Below are positions 18,561 through 26,855 of a stretch of 64,000 bases of DNA, one piece after another (position 1 is the first letter of the stretch; every line of letters starts with the position of its first letter). A model generated the notes under the pieces. It searched no databases. It was not told the origin of the DNA and was given only the letters and a program-made list of their open reading frames with translations. A program made the position numbers and the translations under genes. The DNA is taken from contig NZ_CP025118.1 in NCBI RefSeq assembly GCF_002831665.1, forward strand, positions 1,674,001 through 1,738,000, given 5' to 3'. This DNA is from Lacinutrix sp. Bg11-31 (GTDB lineage Bacteria; Bacteroidota; Bacteroidia; Flavobacteriales; Flavobacteriaceae).

Positions 18561-19514
18561 ATGAAAACATACGAAAATCAAGGAAATAAGGATACACGCT
18601 CAGGATTTGGAGCAGGATTAACAGAATTAGGAAGAACAAACCCAAATGTAGTTGCACTTTGTGCAGATTTAATTGGCTCCCTTAAAATGGATCAATTTAT
18701 AGAAGAAAACCCAGAACGCTTTTTCCAGATTGGAATTGCAGAAGCAAATATGATGTGTATTGCAGCCGGTTTAACTATTGGTGGCAAAATACCATTTACG
18801 GGAACTTTTGCAAACTTTTCTACTGGTCGTGTTTATGATCAAATTAGACAGAGTATTGCTTATTCTGATAAAAACGTGAAAATTTGCGCTTCGCACGCTG
18901 GTTTAACTTTAGGAGAAGATGGTGCAACACACCAAATTCTTGAAGATATTGGATTAATGAAAATGTTACCTGGAATGACTGTAATTAACACCTGTGATTA
19001 CAACCAAACTAAGGCTGCTACTATAGCAATTGCAGACCATAAAGGTCCTGTGTATTTACGATTTGGAAGACCAAAAGTAGCAAACTTTACTCCTGTTGAT
19101 CAGAAATTTGAAATCGGTAAAGCATTACATTTAATAGATGGTACAGATGTTACTATTGTTGCTACGGGACATTTAGTTTGGGAAGCACTAGAGGCTGCAA
19201 AATCTTTAAATGAAAAAGGCATTTCTGCCGAAGTTATAGATATTCATACTATTAAACCTTTAGATGCTAAAGCAATTATAGATTCTGTAAGTAAAACAAA
19301 ATGTATTGTTACTGCCGAAGAACATAACCATTTAGGTGGTCTTGGAGAAAGTGTTGCAAGAGTTTTATCTCAACACAAACCAACACCTCAAGAATTTGTT
19401 GCTACTAACGATACTTTTGGTGAGTCTGGAACACCTGCTCAATTAATGGAAAAGTATGGTTTAAATGCCAATGCTATTATTAAGGCTTGTGAAAAAGTGG
19501 TAAAAAGAAAGTAG
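18561..19514 (+). CDS. transketolase, C-terminal subunit
   Basis: This 317 aa chain supplies the Pyr and C-terminal domains of the split transketolase. Visible blocks include the conserved Glu region FFQIGIAEANMMCIAAGL, ASHAGLTLGEDGATHQ and YLRFGRPK. The C-terminal domain has VATGHLVWEALEAAKSL and AEEHNHLGGLGE. It resembles the 1-deoxyxylulose-5-phosphate synthase C-half, but pairing with the upstream subunit favours transketolase. The operon ends at the terminator 19541-19577. Confidence 0.95.
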   Translation: MKTYENQGNKDTRSGFGAGLTELGRTNPNVVALCADLIGSLKMDQFIEENPERFFQIGIAEANMMCIAAGLTIGGKIPFTGTFANFSTGRVYDQIRQSIAYSDKNVKICASHAGLTLGEDGATHQILEDIGLMKMLPGMTVINTCDYNQTKAATIAIADHKGPVYLRFGRPKVANFTPVDQKFEIGKALHLIDGTDVTIVATGHLVWEALEAAKSLNEKGISAEVIDIHTIKPLDAKAIIDSVSKTKCIVTAEEHNHLGGLGESVARVLSQHKPTPQEFVATNDTFGESGTPAQLMEKYGLNANAIIKACEKVVKRK

Positions 19515-19540
19515 TATTCTTTAAAATAAAACATTCTTAA

Positions 19541-19577
19541 AAGGCTAAAAAATTAATTAATTTTTTAGCCTTTTTTT
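19541..19577 (+). terminator. rho-independent terminator after transketolase
   Basis: AAGGCTAAAAAATT and AATTTTTTAGCCTT pair around AATT and are followed by a run of T. The stem is AT-rich but long. Confidence 0.88.
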
Positions 19578-19667
19578 ATTTATTACAATCTTAGAGTCAA
19601 TTGTATAATAAAATATATTGGCATGATTTTCGTTTAAAGTTACAGTTCACATTAAAAAGCGACAATT

Positions 19668-20306
19668 ATGAGAAATTTTGAAAATCTTCAGAATCACTTC
19701 ATTAGTAAAAGTGATTTAAGTAAAAGAGTATGTTTATCTACCATCTTTATTCTGGCTATTGTTTTATCTGCAATTGCTCAAAACGGAAGCGGATTTGGAA
19801 TTAAAGGTGGAATAAATTACAATGCTAATGGTGATTACTTTAATTCTATTAGTAACACTTTCGATGATCCAACACGAGCAATTGGCTATCACATTGGTGT
19901 TTTTGGTAAAATAGGAGACAAAGTGTACTTAAAACCAGAACTTATGTATACTAAAACTGGCAGTGAATATGATACTGGAGATTTTGAGCAAAAACGTATT
20001 GATGCTCCTATTTTAGTTGGTATTAAAGTTTTAGGACCGTTAAGTGTTTTTGCTGGTCCTGCGTTTCAATATATCTTAGATTCGGATTTTGACAGTGCAC
20101 GTGTTAGCAATCTAGAGAATGATTTTACAGTAGGTCTAAACTTTGGAATTGGAATAAACTTTGACTCTATTGGAATAGATTTACGTTACGAACGTGGTTT
20201 TACGGATAATGAAGTAACTATTATTTCAAACAATTCTACAGTAAATATTGACAGATTAGACACAAGATCAAATCAATTAATATTAAGTCTTTCTATTGAA
20301 TTATAA
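19668..20306 (+). CDS. outer-membrane beta-barrel protein, PorT-like
   Basis: This 212 aa exported protein has a signal peptide in the first about 38 residues: a long polar n-region, then LSTIFILAIVLSAIAQ. The mature part is built of alternating strands: GFGIKGGINYNANGD, YHIGVFGKIGDKVYLKPELMYTKTGSEYD, PILVGIKVLGPLSVFAGPAFQYIL and GLNFGIGINFDSIGIDLRYERGF. These are typical of the small eight-strand outer-membrane barrels common in Bacteroidota (PorT/OMP_b-brl_2). Its role is unknown. It is a single gene with a terminator. Confidence 0.85.
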   Translation: MRNFENLQNHFISKSDLSKRVCLSTIFILAIVLSAIAQNGSGFGIKGGINYNANGDYFNSISNTFDDPTRAIGYHIGVFGKIGDKVYLKPELMYTKTGSEYDTGDFEQKRIDAPILVGIKVLGPLSVFAGPAFQYILDSDFDSARVSNLENDFTVGLNFGIGINFDSIGIDLRYERGFTDNEVTIISNNSTVNIDRLDTRSNQLILSLSIEL

Positions 20307-20321
20307 AACCTCTAAAACGTA

Positions 20322-20357
20322 AAAAGCCCAATTTAAATTTTAAATTGGGCTTTTTTT
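20322..20357. terminator. bidirectional terminator
   Basis: AAAAGCCCAATTTA and TAAATTGGGCTTTT form a long stem with A- and T-rich flanks on both sides, placed between the convergent barrel gene and the FKBP lipoprotein gene. Confidence 0.88.
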
Positions 20358-20371
20358 ATGTATTTATTAAA

Positions 20372-21481
20372 CTATTCTAATTCGGTAGTAATCGCAGAAT
20401 TTAAGTAGTTAGGTAAAGAAACACCATTTACCATTGTTGCTGGCACTATTAAAGTGTGTAAAGTATATGTTCCATCCAGCTCTGCTTCAATTCTAATAAA
20501 TATTTCATCTGAAGCGGCATTAGCTGTATAATAAGCTTGTGCATCTGCTTTAGTCATGAATTGGCTTGTACCATCATCTTCATATTCTTTTTGCTGCACT
20601 TCATCACTAGTTAATACACCATCTCCATCATCATCACTATCTATAAAATTCACAAATGAATCTCCATCTGTATCATCATCATCCTCTGTAAAATCACCAT
20701 CTGGGTGCTCTAAATGTGAAGGTACTCCATCTGAATCGTAATCTGTATTACTTCTTGAAACCACTTTTAAATTAAAAAACAAAGGTGAATATTGAGGTAT
20801 ATCAGCAGTTGGCGGTAATGAAAAGTAGCCTAAACCTGAAGGCATAAATATTACTCCAATTCCATGGCCTTGATAACCTACAGATCCATCTCCATTTTCT
20901 GTATACCCTGTCGATGTTTTAAATTCAACTATTCCTTCTCTAAATCCAGCAACAACTCCTCCAACACTTCCTACTCCTGTAAGAATAAAAGGCTGTCCAG
21001 ACTCTATACTAACTTGACTATCGAACACAGAACCGTCTACTATTGTTCCACTATAAGTCATAGCAGCAGCATCTAGTGTACTTATATTATCTCCTTCTCC
21101 TTCTCTAACTTTTAAAATGTACAGGTTATAATCTATATCATTTTCAGTTACTATTTTTATATCCAATCTTGGATAAACACCATCTGCTTGATTTAAATAA
21201 TCGATAATTGGTGTTCTATCTTGAGTACCGTTATCTGTAGAAATAAGATCTAAAACTAAAGTAAACTCGTCGTTAGCTGGATTGGTATTATCGGTGAAAT
21301 CAAAATCTTCATAGTTAAAGAAATGTGTTTCAAGATATGTTTGAATTTCTACCTCATTCTCGTCGTAAACCTCTTGTCTATCTCTTGGTGGAGTACTTTC
21401 AAATTCTGTCTCATCATCTTTACAAGAGAAAGCTATAAAAAACAACGATAAAGTTGGGATTAAAAATTTTCTTAAATTCAT
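20372..21481 (-). CDS. FKBP-type peptidyl-prolyl isomerase lipoprotein with acidic Asp repeats
   Basis: This 369 aa lipoprotein has the lipobox FIAFSC with the lipid-bearing Cys at residue 20. The middle (about 130-245) is an FKBP domain: YSGTIVDGSVFDS, GVVAGFREGIVEFK, GHGIGVIFMPSGLGYF, FFNLKVVS. It is followed by an acidic, thrombospondin-3-like calcium-binding stretch with DYDSDGVPSH, EDDDDTDGDSF and DSDDDGDGVLTSDE. It probably assists folding in the periplasm or outer membrane, with calcium stabilising the tail. It resembles GldI only in being an FKBP lipoprotein. Confidence 0.87.
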   Translation of the reverse strand: MNLRKFLIPTLSLFFIAFSCKDDETEFESTPPRDRQEVYDENEVEIQTYLETHFFNYEDFDFTDNTNPANDEFTLVLDLISTDNGTQDRTPIIDYLNQADGVYPRLDIKIVTENDIDYNLYILKVREGEGDNISTLDAAAMTYSGTIVDGSVFDSQVSIESGQPFILTGVGSVGGVVAGFREGIVEFKTSTGYTENGDGSVGYQGHGIGVIFMPSGLGYFSLPPTADIPQYSPLFFNLKVVSRSNTDYDSDGVPSHLEHPDGDFTEDDDDTDGDSFVNFIDSDDDGDGVLTSDEVQQKEYEDDGTSQFMTKADAQAYYTANAASDEIFIRIEAELDGTYTLHTLIVPATMVNGVSLPNYLNSAITTELE

Positions 21482-21493
21482 TTTTGCTTATTT

Positions 21494-21525
21494 TTGGGTG
21501 CAAGATAAACTATATAATAACTTTG
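21494..21525 (+). promoter_or_regulatory. promoter of S4-domain gene
   Basis: TTG (21494-21496), 21 nt, TAACTTTG (21518-21525), 35 nt ahead of the ATG. Confidence 0.62.
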
Positions 21526-21560
21526 CACAATATCATTAACGTAGAATTAAGTTAAATTAT

Positions 21561-21938
21561 ATGCGAATTGACAAGTATTTATGGTGTGTTAGATATTTCA
21601 AGACTAGAAATATAGCTACAACAGCATGTAAAAAAGGCCATATAAAGGTGAATGGCCAAGTTACAAAACCAAGTAGAGATGTTTATCCAACAGATAAAAT
21701 TGAAATACGGAAGAATCAAATTAACTATACTGTTTCTATTTTAGATATACCTCCAAACCGTATTGGAGCTAAGTTAGTTGATATTTATAGGGTTGATACC
21801 ACACCTAAATCTGCCTTTGAATCTCAGGAGTTACTTAAATTCGCAAAAGATTACTATAGAAAAAAAGGTACAGGAAGGCCGACTAAAAAGGACAGAAGAG
21901 ATATTGATGACGTCTATAAAGAAAATGAAGAAGAATAA
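21561..21938 (+). CDS. S4-domain RNA-binding protein (Hsp15-like)
   Basis: This 125 aa cytoplasmic protein begins with an S4 RNA-binding domain, MRIDKYLWCVRYFKTRNIA...ACKKGHIKVNG, followed by a basic tail (RKKGTGRPTKKDRRDID). This is the architecture of Hsp15/YrfH, which binds stalled 50S subunits carrying a nascent chain. It is 27 nt ahead of a phosphoribosyltransferase gene and probably cotranscribed. Confidence 0.9.
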   Translation: MRIDKYLWCVRYFKTRNIATTACKKGHIKVNGQVTKPSRDVYPTDKIEIRKNQINYTVSILDIPPNRIGAKLVDIYRVDTTPKSAFESQELLKFAKDYYRKKGTGRPTKKDRRDIDDVYKENEEE

Positions 21939-21965
21939 TTATTCTTTCAATTAAAACAAAAGATT

Positions 21966-22469
21966 ATGACTACTTTAAAAAATTGTATTCTTTCTCACGA
22001 TGAGATAACCCATAAAATAAGAAGAATCGCTTATCAAATTTATGAAGCTAATAGTAATGAAACTGAAGTCATTTTAGCTGGAATAGACTCTAATGGTTAC
22101 ATTTTAGCTAAAAAACTAAAATCTGTTCTTAGTAGAATCTCTCCTATTAATCCAGTTTTATGTAAAGTAATAATTGATAAGAAAAACCCATTAGAGGCTA
22201 TAAAAACATCAATCCCAGAAGAAGATTATAAAAATAAATCGATAATCCTTATTGACGATGTTTTAAACTCAGGGACAACATTAATTTACGGAGTTAAGCA
22301 CTTTTTAGATGTACCATTAAAGAAATTTAAAACAGCTGTACTGGTTAATAGAAATCATAAAAAATATCCTGTTAAAGCAGATTTTAAAGGCATTTCTCTT
22401 TCTACATCATTAAATGAACATGTTGAAGTTATTTTAGAGGGTAAAAAGTTTGAAGTAAATTTAAAATAA
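21966..22469 (+). CDS. phosphoribosyltransferase family protein
   Basis: This 167 aa type I phosphoribosyltransferase has the PRPP-binding signature SIILIDDVLNSGTT (about 98-111). The N-terminal LAGIDSNGYILAKKL is close in layout to PyrR or hypoxanthine-type enzymes. Whether it acts as an enzyme or as a PyrR-like RNA regulator cannot be decided; no pyr gene adjoins. It ends 9 nt inside the convergent aroK gene. Confidence 0.85.
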   Translation: MTTLKNCILSHDEITHKIRRIAYQIYEANSNETEVILAGIDSNGYILAKKLKSVLSRISPINPVLCKVIIDKKNPLEAIKTSIPEEDYKNKSIILIDDVLNSGTTLIYGVKHFLDVPLKKFKTAVLVNRNHKKYPVKADFKGISLSTSLNEHVEVILEGKKFEVNLK

Positions 22470-22979
22470 CTGAAGGATAATATCTTCTATTATATCTTCT
22501 ACTTTTCCATTAGCATTTATTTTCACTTCTGACTTATTATAATAAAAAGCTCTTTCGAAAAGATGCTTCCCAATAAACTCTGTTAATAGCTCATCTGTTT
22601 TAATATGAGCTATTAATGGTCGTTTCGACTTTTCATTATTTAGCCTACTAACCAAAACAGGAGTACTAACGTTTAGGTATACGGTTTTTAAACTACTATT
22701 AGTTAACATACTTTCCATTGTGTCGTAATAGCACGGTGTTCCTCCTCCAAGTGAAATTATTGTACTATTAGATTCTTTAATTAAAGAATCTAAATATTCT
22801 TTTTCCTTCTTTCTAAAATACAATTCACCAGAATCGACAAAAATCTCTTTTATGCTTTTATTTTCTCCTTTTTCAATAACATTATCTAAATCTTTGAAGG
22901 TGTAATTCAATTTTTTTGCAAGCTCTACACCTATTTTAGACTTTCCAGATGCCATGTATCCAATTAAAACAATATTCAT
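22461..22979 (-). CDS. aroK: shikimate kinase
   Basis: This enzyme phosphorylates shikimate with ATP in the aromatic amino-acid pathway. From ATG 22979 it is 172 aa, the family length; a longer frame adds 19 unlikely residues. It has a Walker A variant GYMASGKSKIG, shikimate-binding DLDNVIE (D) and FRKKEKEYL (R), GGGTPCYY, and the lid Arg in KSRPLIA-like KSKRPLIA. It is a single gene, convergent with the phosphoribosyltransferase. Confidence 0.94.
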   Translation of the reverse strand: MNIVLIGYMASGKSKIGVELAKKLNYTFKDLDNVIEKGENKSIKEIFVDSGELYFRKKEKEYLDSLIKESNSTIISLGGGTPCYYDTMESMLTNSSLKTVYLNVSTPVLVSRLNNEKSKRPLIAHIKTDELLTEFIGKHLFERAFYYNKSEVKINANGKVEDIIEDIILQLF

Positions 22980-23055
22980 TTTATGTCTTATTATTTGATT
23001 ATTAAATAAGTAGAATTCAAGTAGACAAAAAAACAAAAAAAAAATTAAAATACAC

Positions 23056-23085
23056 TTGGAATACTAATAAAAGGTTCTATATTTG
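23056..23085 (+). promoter_or_regulatory. promoter of tRNA-Lys
   Basis: TTG (23056-23058), 19 nt, TATATTTG (23078-23085), 16 nt upstream of the tRNA 5' end. It matches the family consensus exactly. Confidence 0.78.
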
Positions 23086-23101
23086 CACCCGAATAACGAA
23101 T

Positions 23102-23174
23102 GACCTGGTAGCTCAGTTGGTAGAGCATCTCCCTTTTAAGGAGAGGGTCCTGGGTTCGAGCCCCAGCCCGGTCA
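23102..23174 (+). tRNA. tRNA-Lys (TTT), copy 1
   Basis: A complete cloverleaf with anticodon TTT in TCTCC-CTTTTAA-GGAGA, D-stem GCTC/GAGC, T-arm CTGGG-TTCGAGC-CCCAG and discriminator A. The acceptor GACCTGG against CCCGGTC has one U-C mismatch (5:68). No CCA is encoded. An identical copy lies 181 bp downstream. Confidence 0.96.
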
Positions 23175-23176
23175 CT

Positions 23177-23208
23177 AAAAAAGTTAAGCCCTGCTTAACT
23201 TTTTTTTT
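23177..23208 (+). terminator. terminator after tRNA-Lys copy 1
   Basis: AAGTTAAGC-CCT-GCTTAACTT stem-loop followed by a long T-run; repeated after copy 2. Confidence 0.88.
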
Positions 23209-23282
23209 ATTTTTTTTTATAGCAAACGTATATTTATGTACATTACTATAACAAGTAAAGACTTGCATTCGAACAACAAAAT

Positions 23283-23355
23283 GACCTGGTAGCTCAGTTG
23301 GTAGAGCATCTCCCTTTTAAGGAGAGGGTCCTGGGTTCGAGCCCCAGCCCGGTCA
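23283..23355 (+). tRNA. tRNA-Lys (TTT), copy 2
   Basis: Identical in all 73 nt to copy 1, including the U5-C68 mismatch. The flanking terminator is also duplicated, so the unit arose by tandem duplication. Its own promoter is not clear; TAAAGACTTG just upstream is only a weak match. Confidence 0.96.
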
Positions 23356-23357
23356 CT

Positions 23358-23388
23358 AAAAAAGTTAAGCCCTGCTTAACTTTTTTTT
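23358..23388 (+). terminator. terminator after tRNA-Lys copy 2
   Basis: The same AAGTTAAGC-CCT-GCTTAACTT hairpin and T-run as after copy 1. Confidence 0.88.
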
Positions 23389-23404
23389 ATCCTAAATTTT
23401 AAAT

Positions 23405-23489
23405 GCGCACGTGGCGGAATTGGTAGACGCGTTGGCTTGAGGGGTCAGTGATCGATAAGATCGTGGAAGTTCGAATCTTCTCGTGCGTA
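23405..23489 (+). tRNA. tRNA-Leu (GAG)
   Basis: An 85 nt class II tRNA. Acceptor GCGCACG pairs with CGTGCGT, anticodon stem TTGGC/GTCAG holds loop TTGAGGG (anticodon GAG), a long variable arm TGATCGATAAGATCG follows, T-loop TTCGAAT, discriminator A. No CCA is encoded. Confidence 0.95.
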
Positions 23490-23577
23490 CAATTAAATCC
23501 TTCTTTTTACATTACTCTTCAGTTTCTTATTTTTCAATTTAGTTTAAAAAATTTTAATACTAAACGCTATTGTTTTG

Positions 23578-23593
23578 TTTTGTTTAACTATTT
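23578..23593 (+). promoter_or_regulatory. candidate operator ahead of merR-type gene
   Basis: TTTTGTTTAACTATTT lies 10 nt before the ATG of the MerR-type regulator. The same 16-mer with one change (TTTTGTTTAATTATTT) occurs before crtI. Sharing between regulator and carotenoid promoter suggests a common binding site. Confidence 0.45.
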
Positions 23594-23603
23594 TAGCAAT
23601 ACT

Positions 23604-24503
23604 ATGAACAATATTAAAACAAACTTTAGCATTAAAGATCTTGAAAACCTTTCGGGTGTCAAGGCTCATACTATAAGAATTTGGGAAAAAAGATATATGC
23701 TACTTGAACCCAATAGATCTGATACCAATATTAGAAACTATAATCTTGAAAGTTTACAGAAGCTTTTAAATATTACTTACCTAAATAATAATGGTATAAA
23801 AATATCAAAAATAGCAAGGTTAAACGAGCAAGACATTACCGAAAAAGTTAAAGAAATTGCTTTATTAGAAAAAAGTGAAGATGATGCAATAAATGCATTA
23901 AAGATTTCGATGTTAAATTTTGACCAAGTCTTATTTAATAATACTTATAATAAGCAAATAGAAAAGAGATCGTTTAAAGATATTTTTCATTCTATTTTCT
24001 TACCACTATTTAATGACATTGGTTTATTGTGGCAAACGAATACAATAATACCTGCTCATGAAAATTTCATTTCTACATTAATAAAACAAAAAGTATTAAT
24101 TAATATAGAAAGACTAGCAAACTCAGCTCCTGAGAACGAAACCAAAACGTTCGTTTTATTCTTACCTGAAAATGAAATTCATGATATTGGTTTATTATTT
24201 GTAAATTATGAACTAAGAAGTAGAGGTTACAAAACTATTTATCTTGGAGAAAGTGTTCCTTTAGATAATTTAAGCAGTTTTAAAACCCTTTTTAAAGATA
24301 TTACGTTTATAACTTACTTTACGGTTAAACCTGATAATAAGGATATGTATTCTTACATAAGTAATTTTAATAAAAAAATCACAAATAATGGAGTAGCAAA
24401 TCTTTGTATATTAGGTTATAAAACTAATACTATTAGTGAAGAAAAACTTCCAAAAGGCACATATAAATTTAACTCAATAGAAAATTTACTAAACTCAATA
24501 TAG
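23604..24503 (+). CDS. MerR-family regulator with B12-binding-like domain
   Basis: From ATG 23604 the protein is 299 aa; a longer frame runs back through tRNA-Leu and is rejected. Residues 7-75 form a MerR DNA-binding domain (FSIKDLENLSGVKAHTIRIW). Residues 100-170 resemble the helical bundle of CarH/LitR, with W143 and E153 in a W-x9-E pattern but Asn at 154 where CarH has His. Residues 180-299 resemble a cobalamin-binding domain with ExHxxG as E191-I-H193-D-I-G196. It precedes the carotenoid operon in the same direction and probably controls it, possibly in response to light or B12. Confidence 0.85.
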   Translation: MNNIKTNFSIKDLENLSGVKAHTIRIWEKRYMLLEPNRSDTNIRNYNLESLQKLLNITYLNNNGIKISKIARLNEQDITEKVKEIALLEKSEDDAINALKISMLNFDQVLFNNTYNKQIEKRSFKDIFHSIFLPLFNDIGLLWQTNTIIPAHENFISTLIKQKVLINIERLANSAPENETKTFVLFLPENEIHDIGLLFVNYELRSRGYKTIYLGESVPLDNLSSFKTLFKDITFITYFTVKPDNKDMYSYISNFNKKITNNGVANLCILGYKTNTISEEKLPKGTYKFNSIENLLNSI

Positions 24504-24514
24504 ATAAAAAACAA

Positions 24515-24549
24515 TTTTGTTTAATTATTTATTATATTTGTTGAACAAA
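24515..24549 (+). promoter_or_regulatory. crt operon promoter and candidate operator
   Basis: TATATTTG (24533-24540) is a good -7 element ending 8 nt before the crtI ATG, giving an almost leaderless mRNA. No TTG lies at the usual distance; the nearest (24517-24519) is only 13 nt away. The 16-mer shared with the merR promoter is at 24515-24530. A palindrome TTTGTT-G-AACAAA (24537-24549) overlaps the -7 element and the start codon. Confidence 0.55.
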
Positions 24550-26012
24550 TGAAAAAAACTATACACATATTAGGTTCTGGTTTCTCATCATTATCTGCTG
24601 CGTGCTACTTAGCACAGTCAGGTAACGAAGTAACTATTTTTGAAAAGAACTCCTCTATTGGAGGTCGTGCAAGACAATTAAAAAAAGAAGGTTTCACCTT
24701 TGATATTGGGCCAACATGGTATTGGATGCCAGATGTTTTCGAGCGTTTCTTTTCTGATTTCAATACAAAACCTTCAGATTTCTACACATTAGAAAAACTT
24801 AATCCAGCTTATAGTGTCTACTTTGGAAAAGACGACTACATCACTATTGAAGATACAATAGAAAAAATATATTCAGCATTTGAAAAAGAAGAAGCAGGAA
24901 GCGCAAAAAAGCTAAAGAAATTTATTGATAATGCTCAAAACAATTACGATGTTGCTATAAAAGACTTAGTATATAGACCTGGTGTTTCTCCATTAGAGTT
25001 AGTTACTCCTGTAACTATAAAAAAAATAAGTCAGTTTTTAAGCACTATAAAACGTGATGTTAGAAAGGAATTTAAAAATGAACGTTTAGCTCAAATATTA
25101 GAGTTTCCCGTATTGTTTTTGGGAGCTAAACCAAGTAGAACTCCTTCTTTTTATAGTTTTATGAATTATGCCGATTTTGGTATCGGGACATTTCATCCTA
25201 AAAAAGGAATGTACCAAGTAGTACTCGCAATGGAAGCTTTAGCGAAATCTCTTGGAGTTGTTATTAAAACAGAAAGCCCAATTGATAAAATTATCGTAGA
25301 TAATGGAAAAGCAACTGGTATTATTTCGAACGGAGAAACACATACAGCAGATGTTATTTTAAGTGGTGCAGATTACCACCATAGTGAGACTTTGCTTGAT
25401 AATGAGTACAGACAGTATTCTGAAAAATATTGGAGCAAAAAAACATTCGCTCCATCATCGTTATTATTTTATGTTGGTTTTGACAAAAAACTAAAAAACG
25501 TTAATCATCATACTTTATTTTTTGATGTGGATTTTGATGTTCACGCCCAAGATATTTACGACAATCCGAAATGGCCAGAAAACCCTTTGTTCTATGCTAG
25601 TTTCCCAAGTATTACAGACGAAAGTTCTGCTCCAAAAGGAAAAGAAGCGGGAATATTTTTAATCCCATTAGCTCCAGGAATTGAAGATACAGAAGCATTA
25701 AGAACGCTATATTTTGAGAAAATTTTAAAAAGATTTGAAAAATTAACTTCTCAAGATGTTAGAGAATCGATTATCTTTAAAGAGTCTTATTGTGTAAACG
25801 ATTTTATAGAAGACTATAACTCTTATAAAGGAAATGCATACGGAATGGCAAATACCTTAATGCAAACTGCTTTTTTAAGACCTAATTTAAAGAGTAATAA
25901 AGTAGATAATTTATATTTTACTGGACAATTAACGGTTCCTGGTCCAGGAGTTCCTCCAGCTCTTATCTCAGGAAAACTGGTTGCAGGATTAATAAAAAAA
26001 CACCATATTTAA
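24549..26012 (+). CDS. crtI: phytoene desaturase
   Basis: CrtI desaturates phytoene stepwise to lycopene at the membrane. The 487 aa protein has an N-terminal FAD-binding fold, HILGSGFSSLSAACYLA followed by IFEKNSSIGGRA, and the C-terminal family signature LYFTGQLTVPGPGVPPALI. It is the first gene of crtI-crtB-crtZ-crtY, all within 10 nt of each other or overlapping, so the pathway from phytoene to zeaxanthin is one transcript. Confidence 0.96.
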   Translation: MKKTIHILGSGFSSLSAACYLAQSGNEVTIFEKNSSIGGRARQLKKEGFTFDIGPTWYWMPDVFERFFSDFNTKPSDFYTLEKLNPAYSVYFGKDDYITIEDTIEKIYSAFEKEEAGSAKKLKKFIDNAQNNYDVAIKDLVYRPGVSPLELVTPVTIKKISQFLSTIKRDVRKEFKNERLAQILEFPVLFLGAKPSRTPSFYSFMNYADFGIGTFHPKKGMYQVVLAMEALAKSLGVVIKTESPIDKIIVDNGKATGIISNGETHTADVILSGADYHHSETLLDNEYRQYSEKYWSKKTFAPSSLLFYVGFDKKLKNVNHHTLFFDVDFDVHAQDIYDNPKWPENPLFYASFPSITDESSAPKGKEAGIFLIPLAPGIEDTEALRTLYFEKILKRFEKLTSQDVRESIIFKESYCVNDFIEDYNSYKGNAYGMANTLMQTAFLRPNLKSNKVDNLYFTGQLTVPGPGVPPALISGKLVAGLIKKHHI

Positions 26013-26015
26013 TTT

Positions 26016-26855
26016 ATGAAAGCATTATTCGATACGGTTTCTAATAGTTGTAGTAAGATTGTTACCCAATCTTACAGCACGTCATTTTCTATGGCTACGA
26101 AAATGCTTGCGACTTCGATTAGACAAGATATTTATAATATTTACGGTTTTGTTAGGTTTGCAGATGAGATTGTAGATTCGTTTCACGATTACGACAAGGA
26201 AACACTATTTATAAAATTTGAAGCAGATTTAGAAGACTCTTTGGCAAACAAAATAAGCTTAAACCCAATTCTTAATGCTTTCCAGCACACATACCATAAA
26301 TACAGCATTGAGAAGCATATGGTAGATTCTTTTATGAGAAGTATGAAACTTGACCTTTCTAAGACTACTTATTTAACAGAAAACGAATACAATGATTATA
26401 TATATGGTTCTGCAGATGTTGTTGGTCTTATGTGTTTAAAAGTCTTTGTTAAAGGAGATGATACTAAATACAACGAATTAAAAGCATCAGCCATGTCGTT
26501 AGGCTCTGCTTTTCAGAAAGTAAATTTTTTAAGAGATTTAAAAGCAGATTTTGATGTTTTAGAACGCTCTTATTTTCCTAATACAGATTTAAATAATCTT
26601 GACGAAAGTGCTAAGCAATTAATTATAAAAGATATTGAAAGTGATTTCGCAAAAGGTCTTGAAGGTGTAAAACTACTGCCTATAGAAGCAAAATTTGGTG
26701 TTTTTATGGCTTATCGTTATTACAATCAACTATTAAAAAAATTAAAAAAGACACCTGCTTTAGAAATTAAAAATACACGAATAAGAGTTCCAAATTATAA
26801 AAAAGTAGAGCTATTAACTAGGAGTTACGTAAAATATCAACTAAATTTATTGTAA
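26016..26855 (+). CDS. crtB: phytoene synthase
   Basis: CrtB condenses two geranylgeranyl diphosphates to phytoene, the first committed carotenoid step. The 279 aa protein carries both Asp-rich metal sites, RFADEIVDSFHDYD and LRDLKADFDVLERSYFP, and the YSTSFSMATKML start typical of squalene/phytoene synthases. It follows crtI by 3 nt. Confidence 0.96.
   Translation: MKALFDTVSNSCSKIVTQSYSTSFSMATKMLATSIRQDIYNIYGFVRFADEIVDSFHDYDKETLFIKFEADLEDSLANKISLNPILNAFQHTYHKYSIEKHMVDSFMRSMKLDLSKTTYLTENEYNDYIYGSADVVGLMCLKVFVKGDDTKYNELKASAMSLGSAFQKVNFLRDLKADFDVLERSYFPNTDLNNLDESAKQLIIKDIESDFAKGLEGVKLLPIEAKFGVFMAYRYYNQLLKKLKKTPALEIKNTRIRVPNYKKVELLTRSYVKYQLNLL

Noticed and set aside
23448..23603. Longer reading frame for the MerR-type regulator
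   Set aside because: It begins inside tRNA-Leu and its sequence is unlike a MerR N-terminus.
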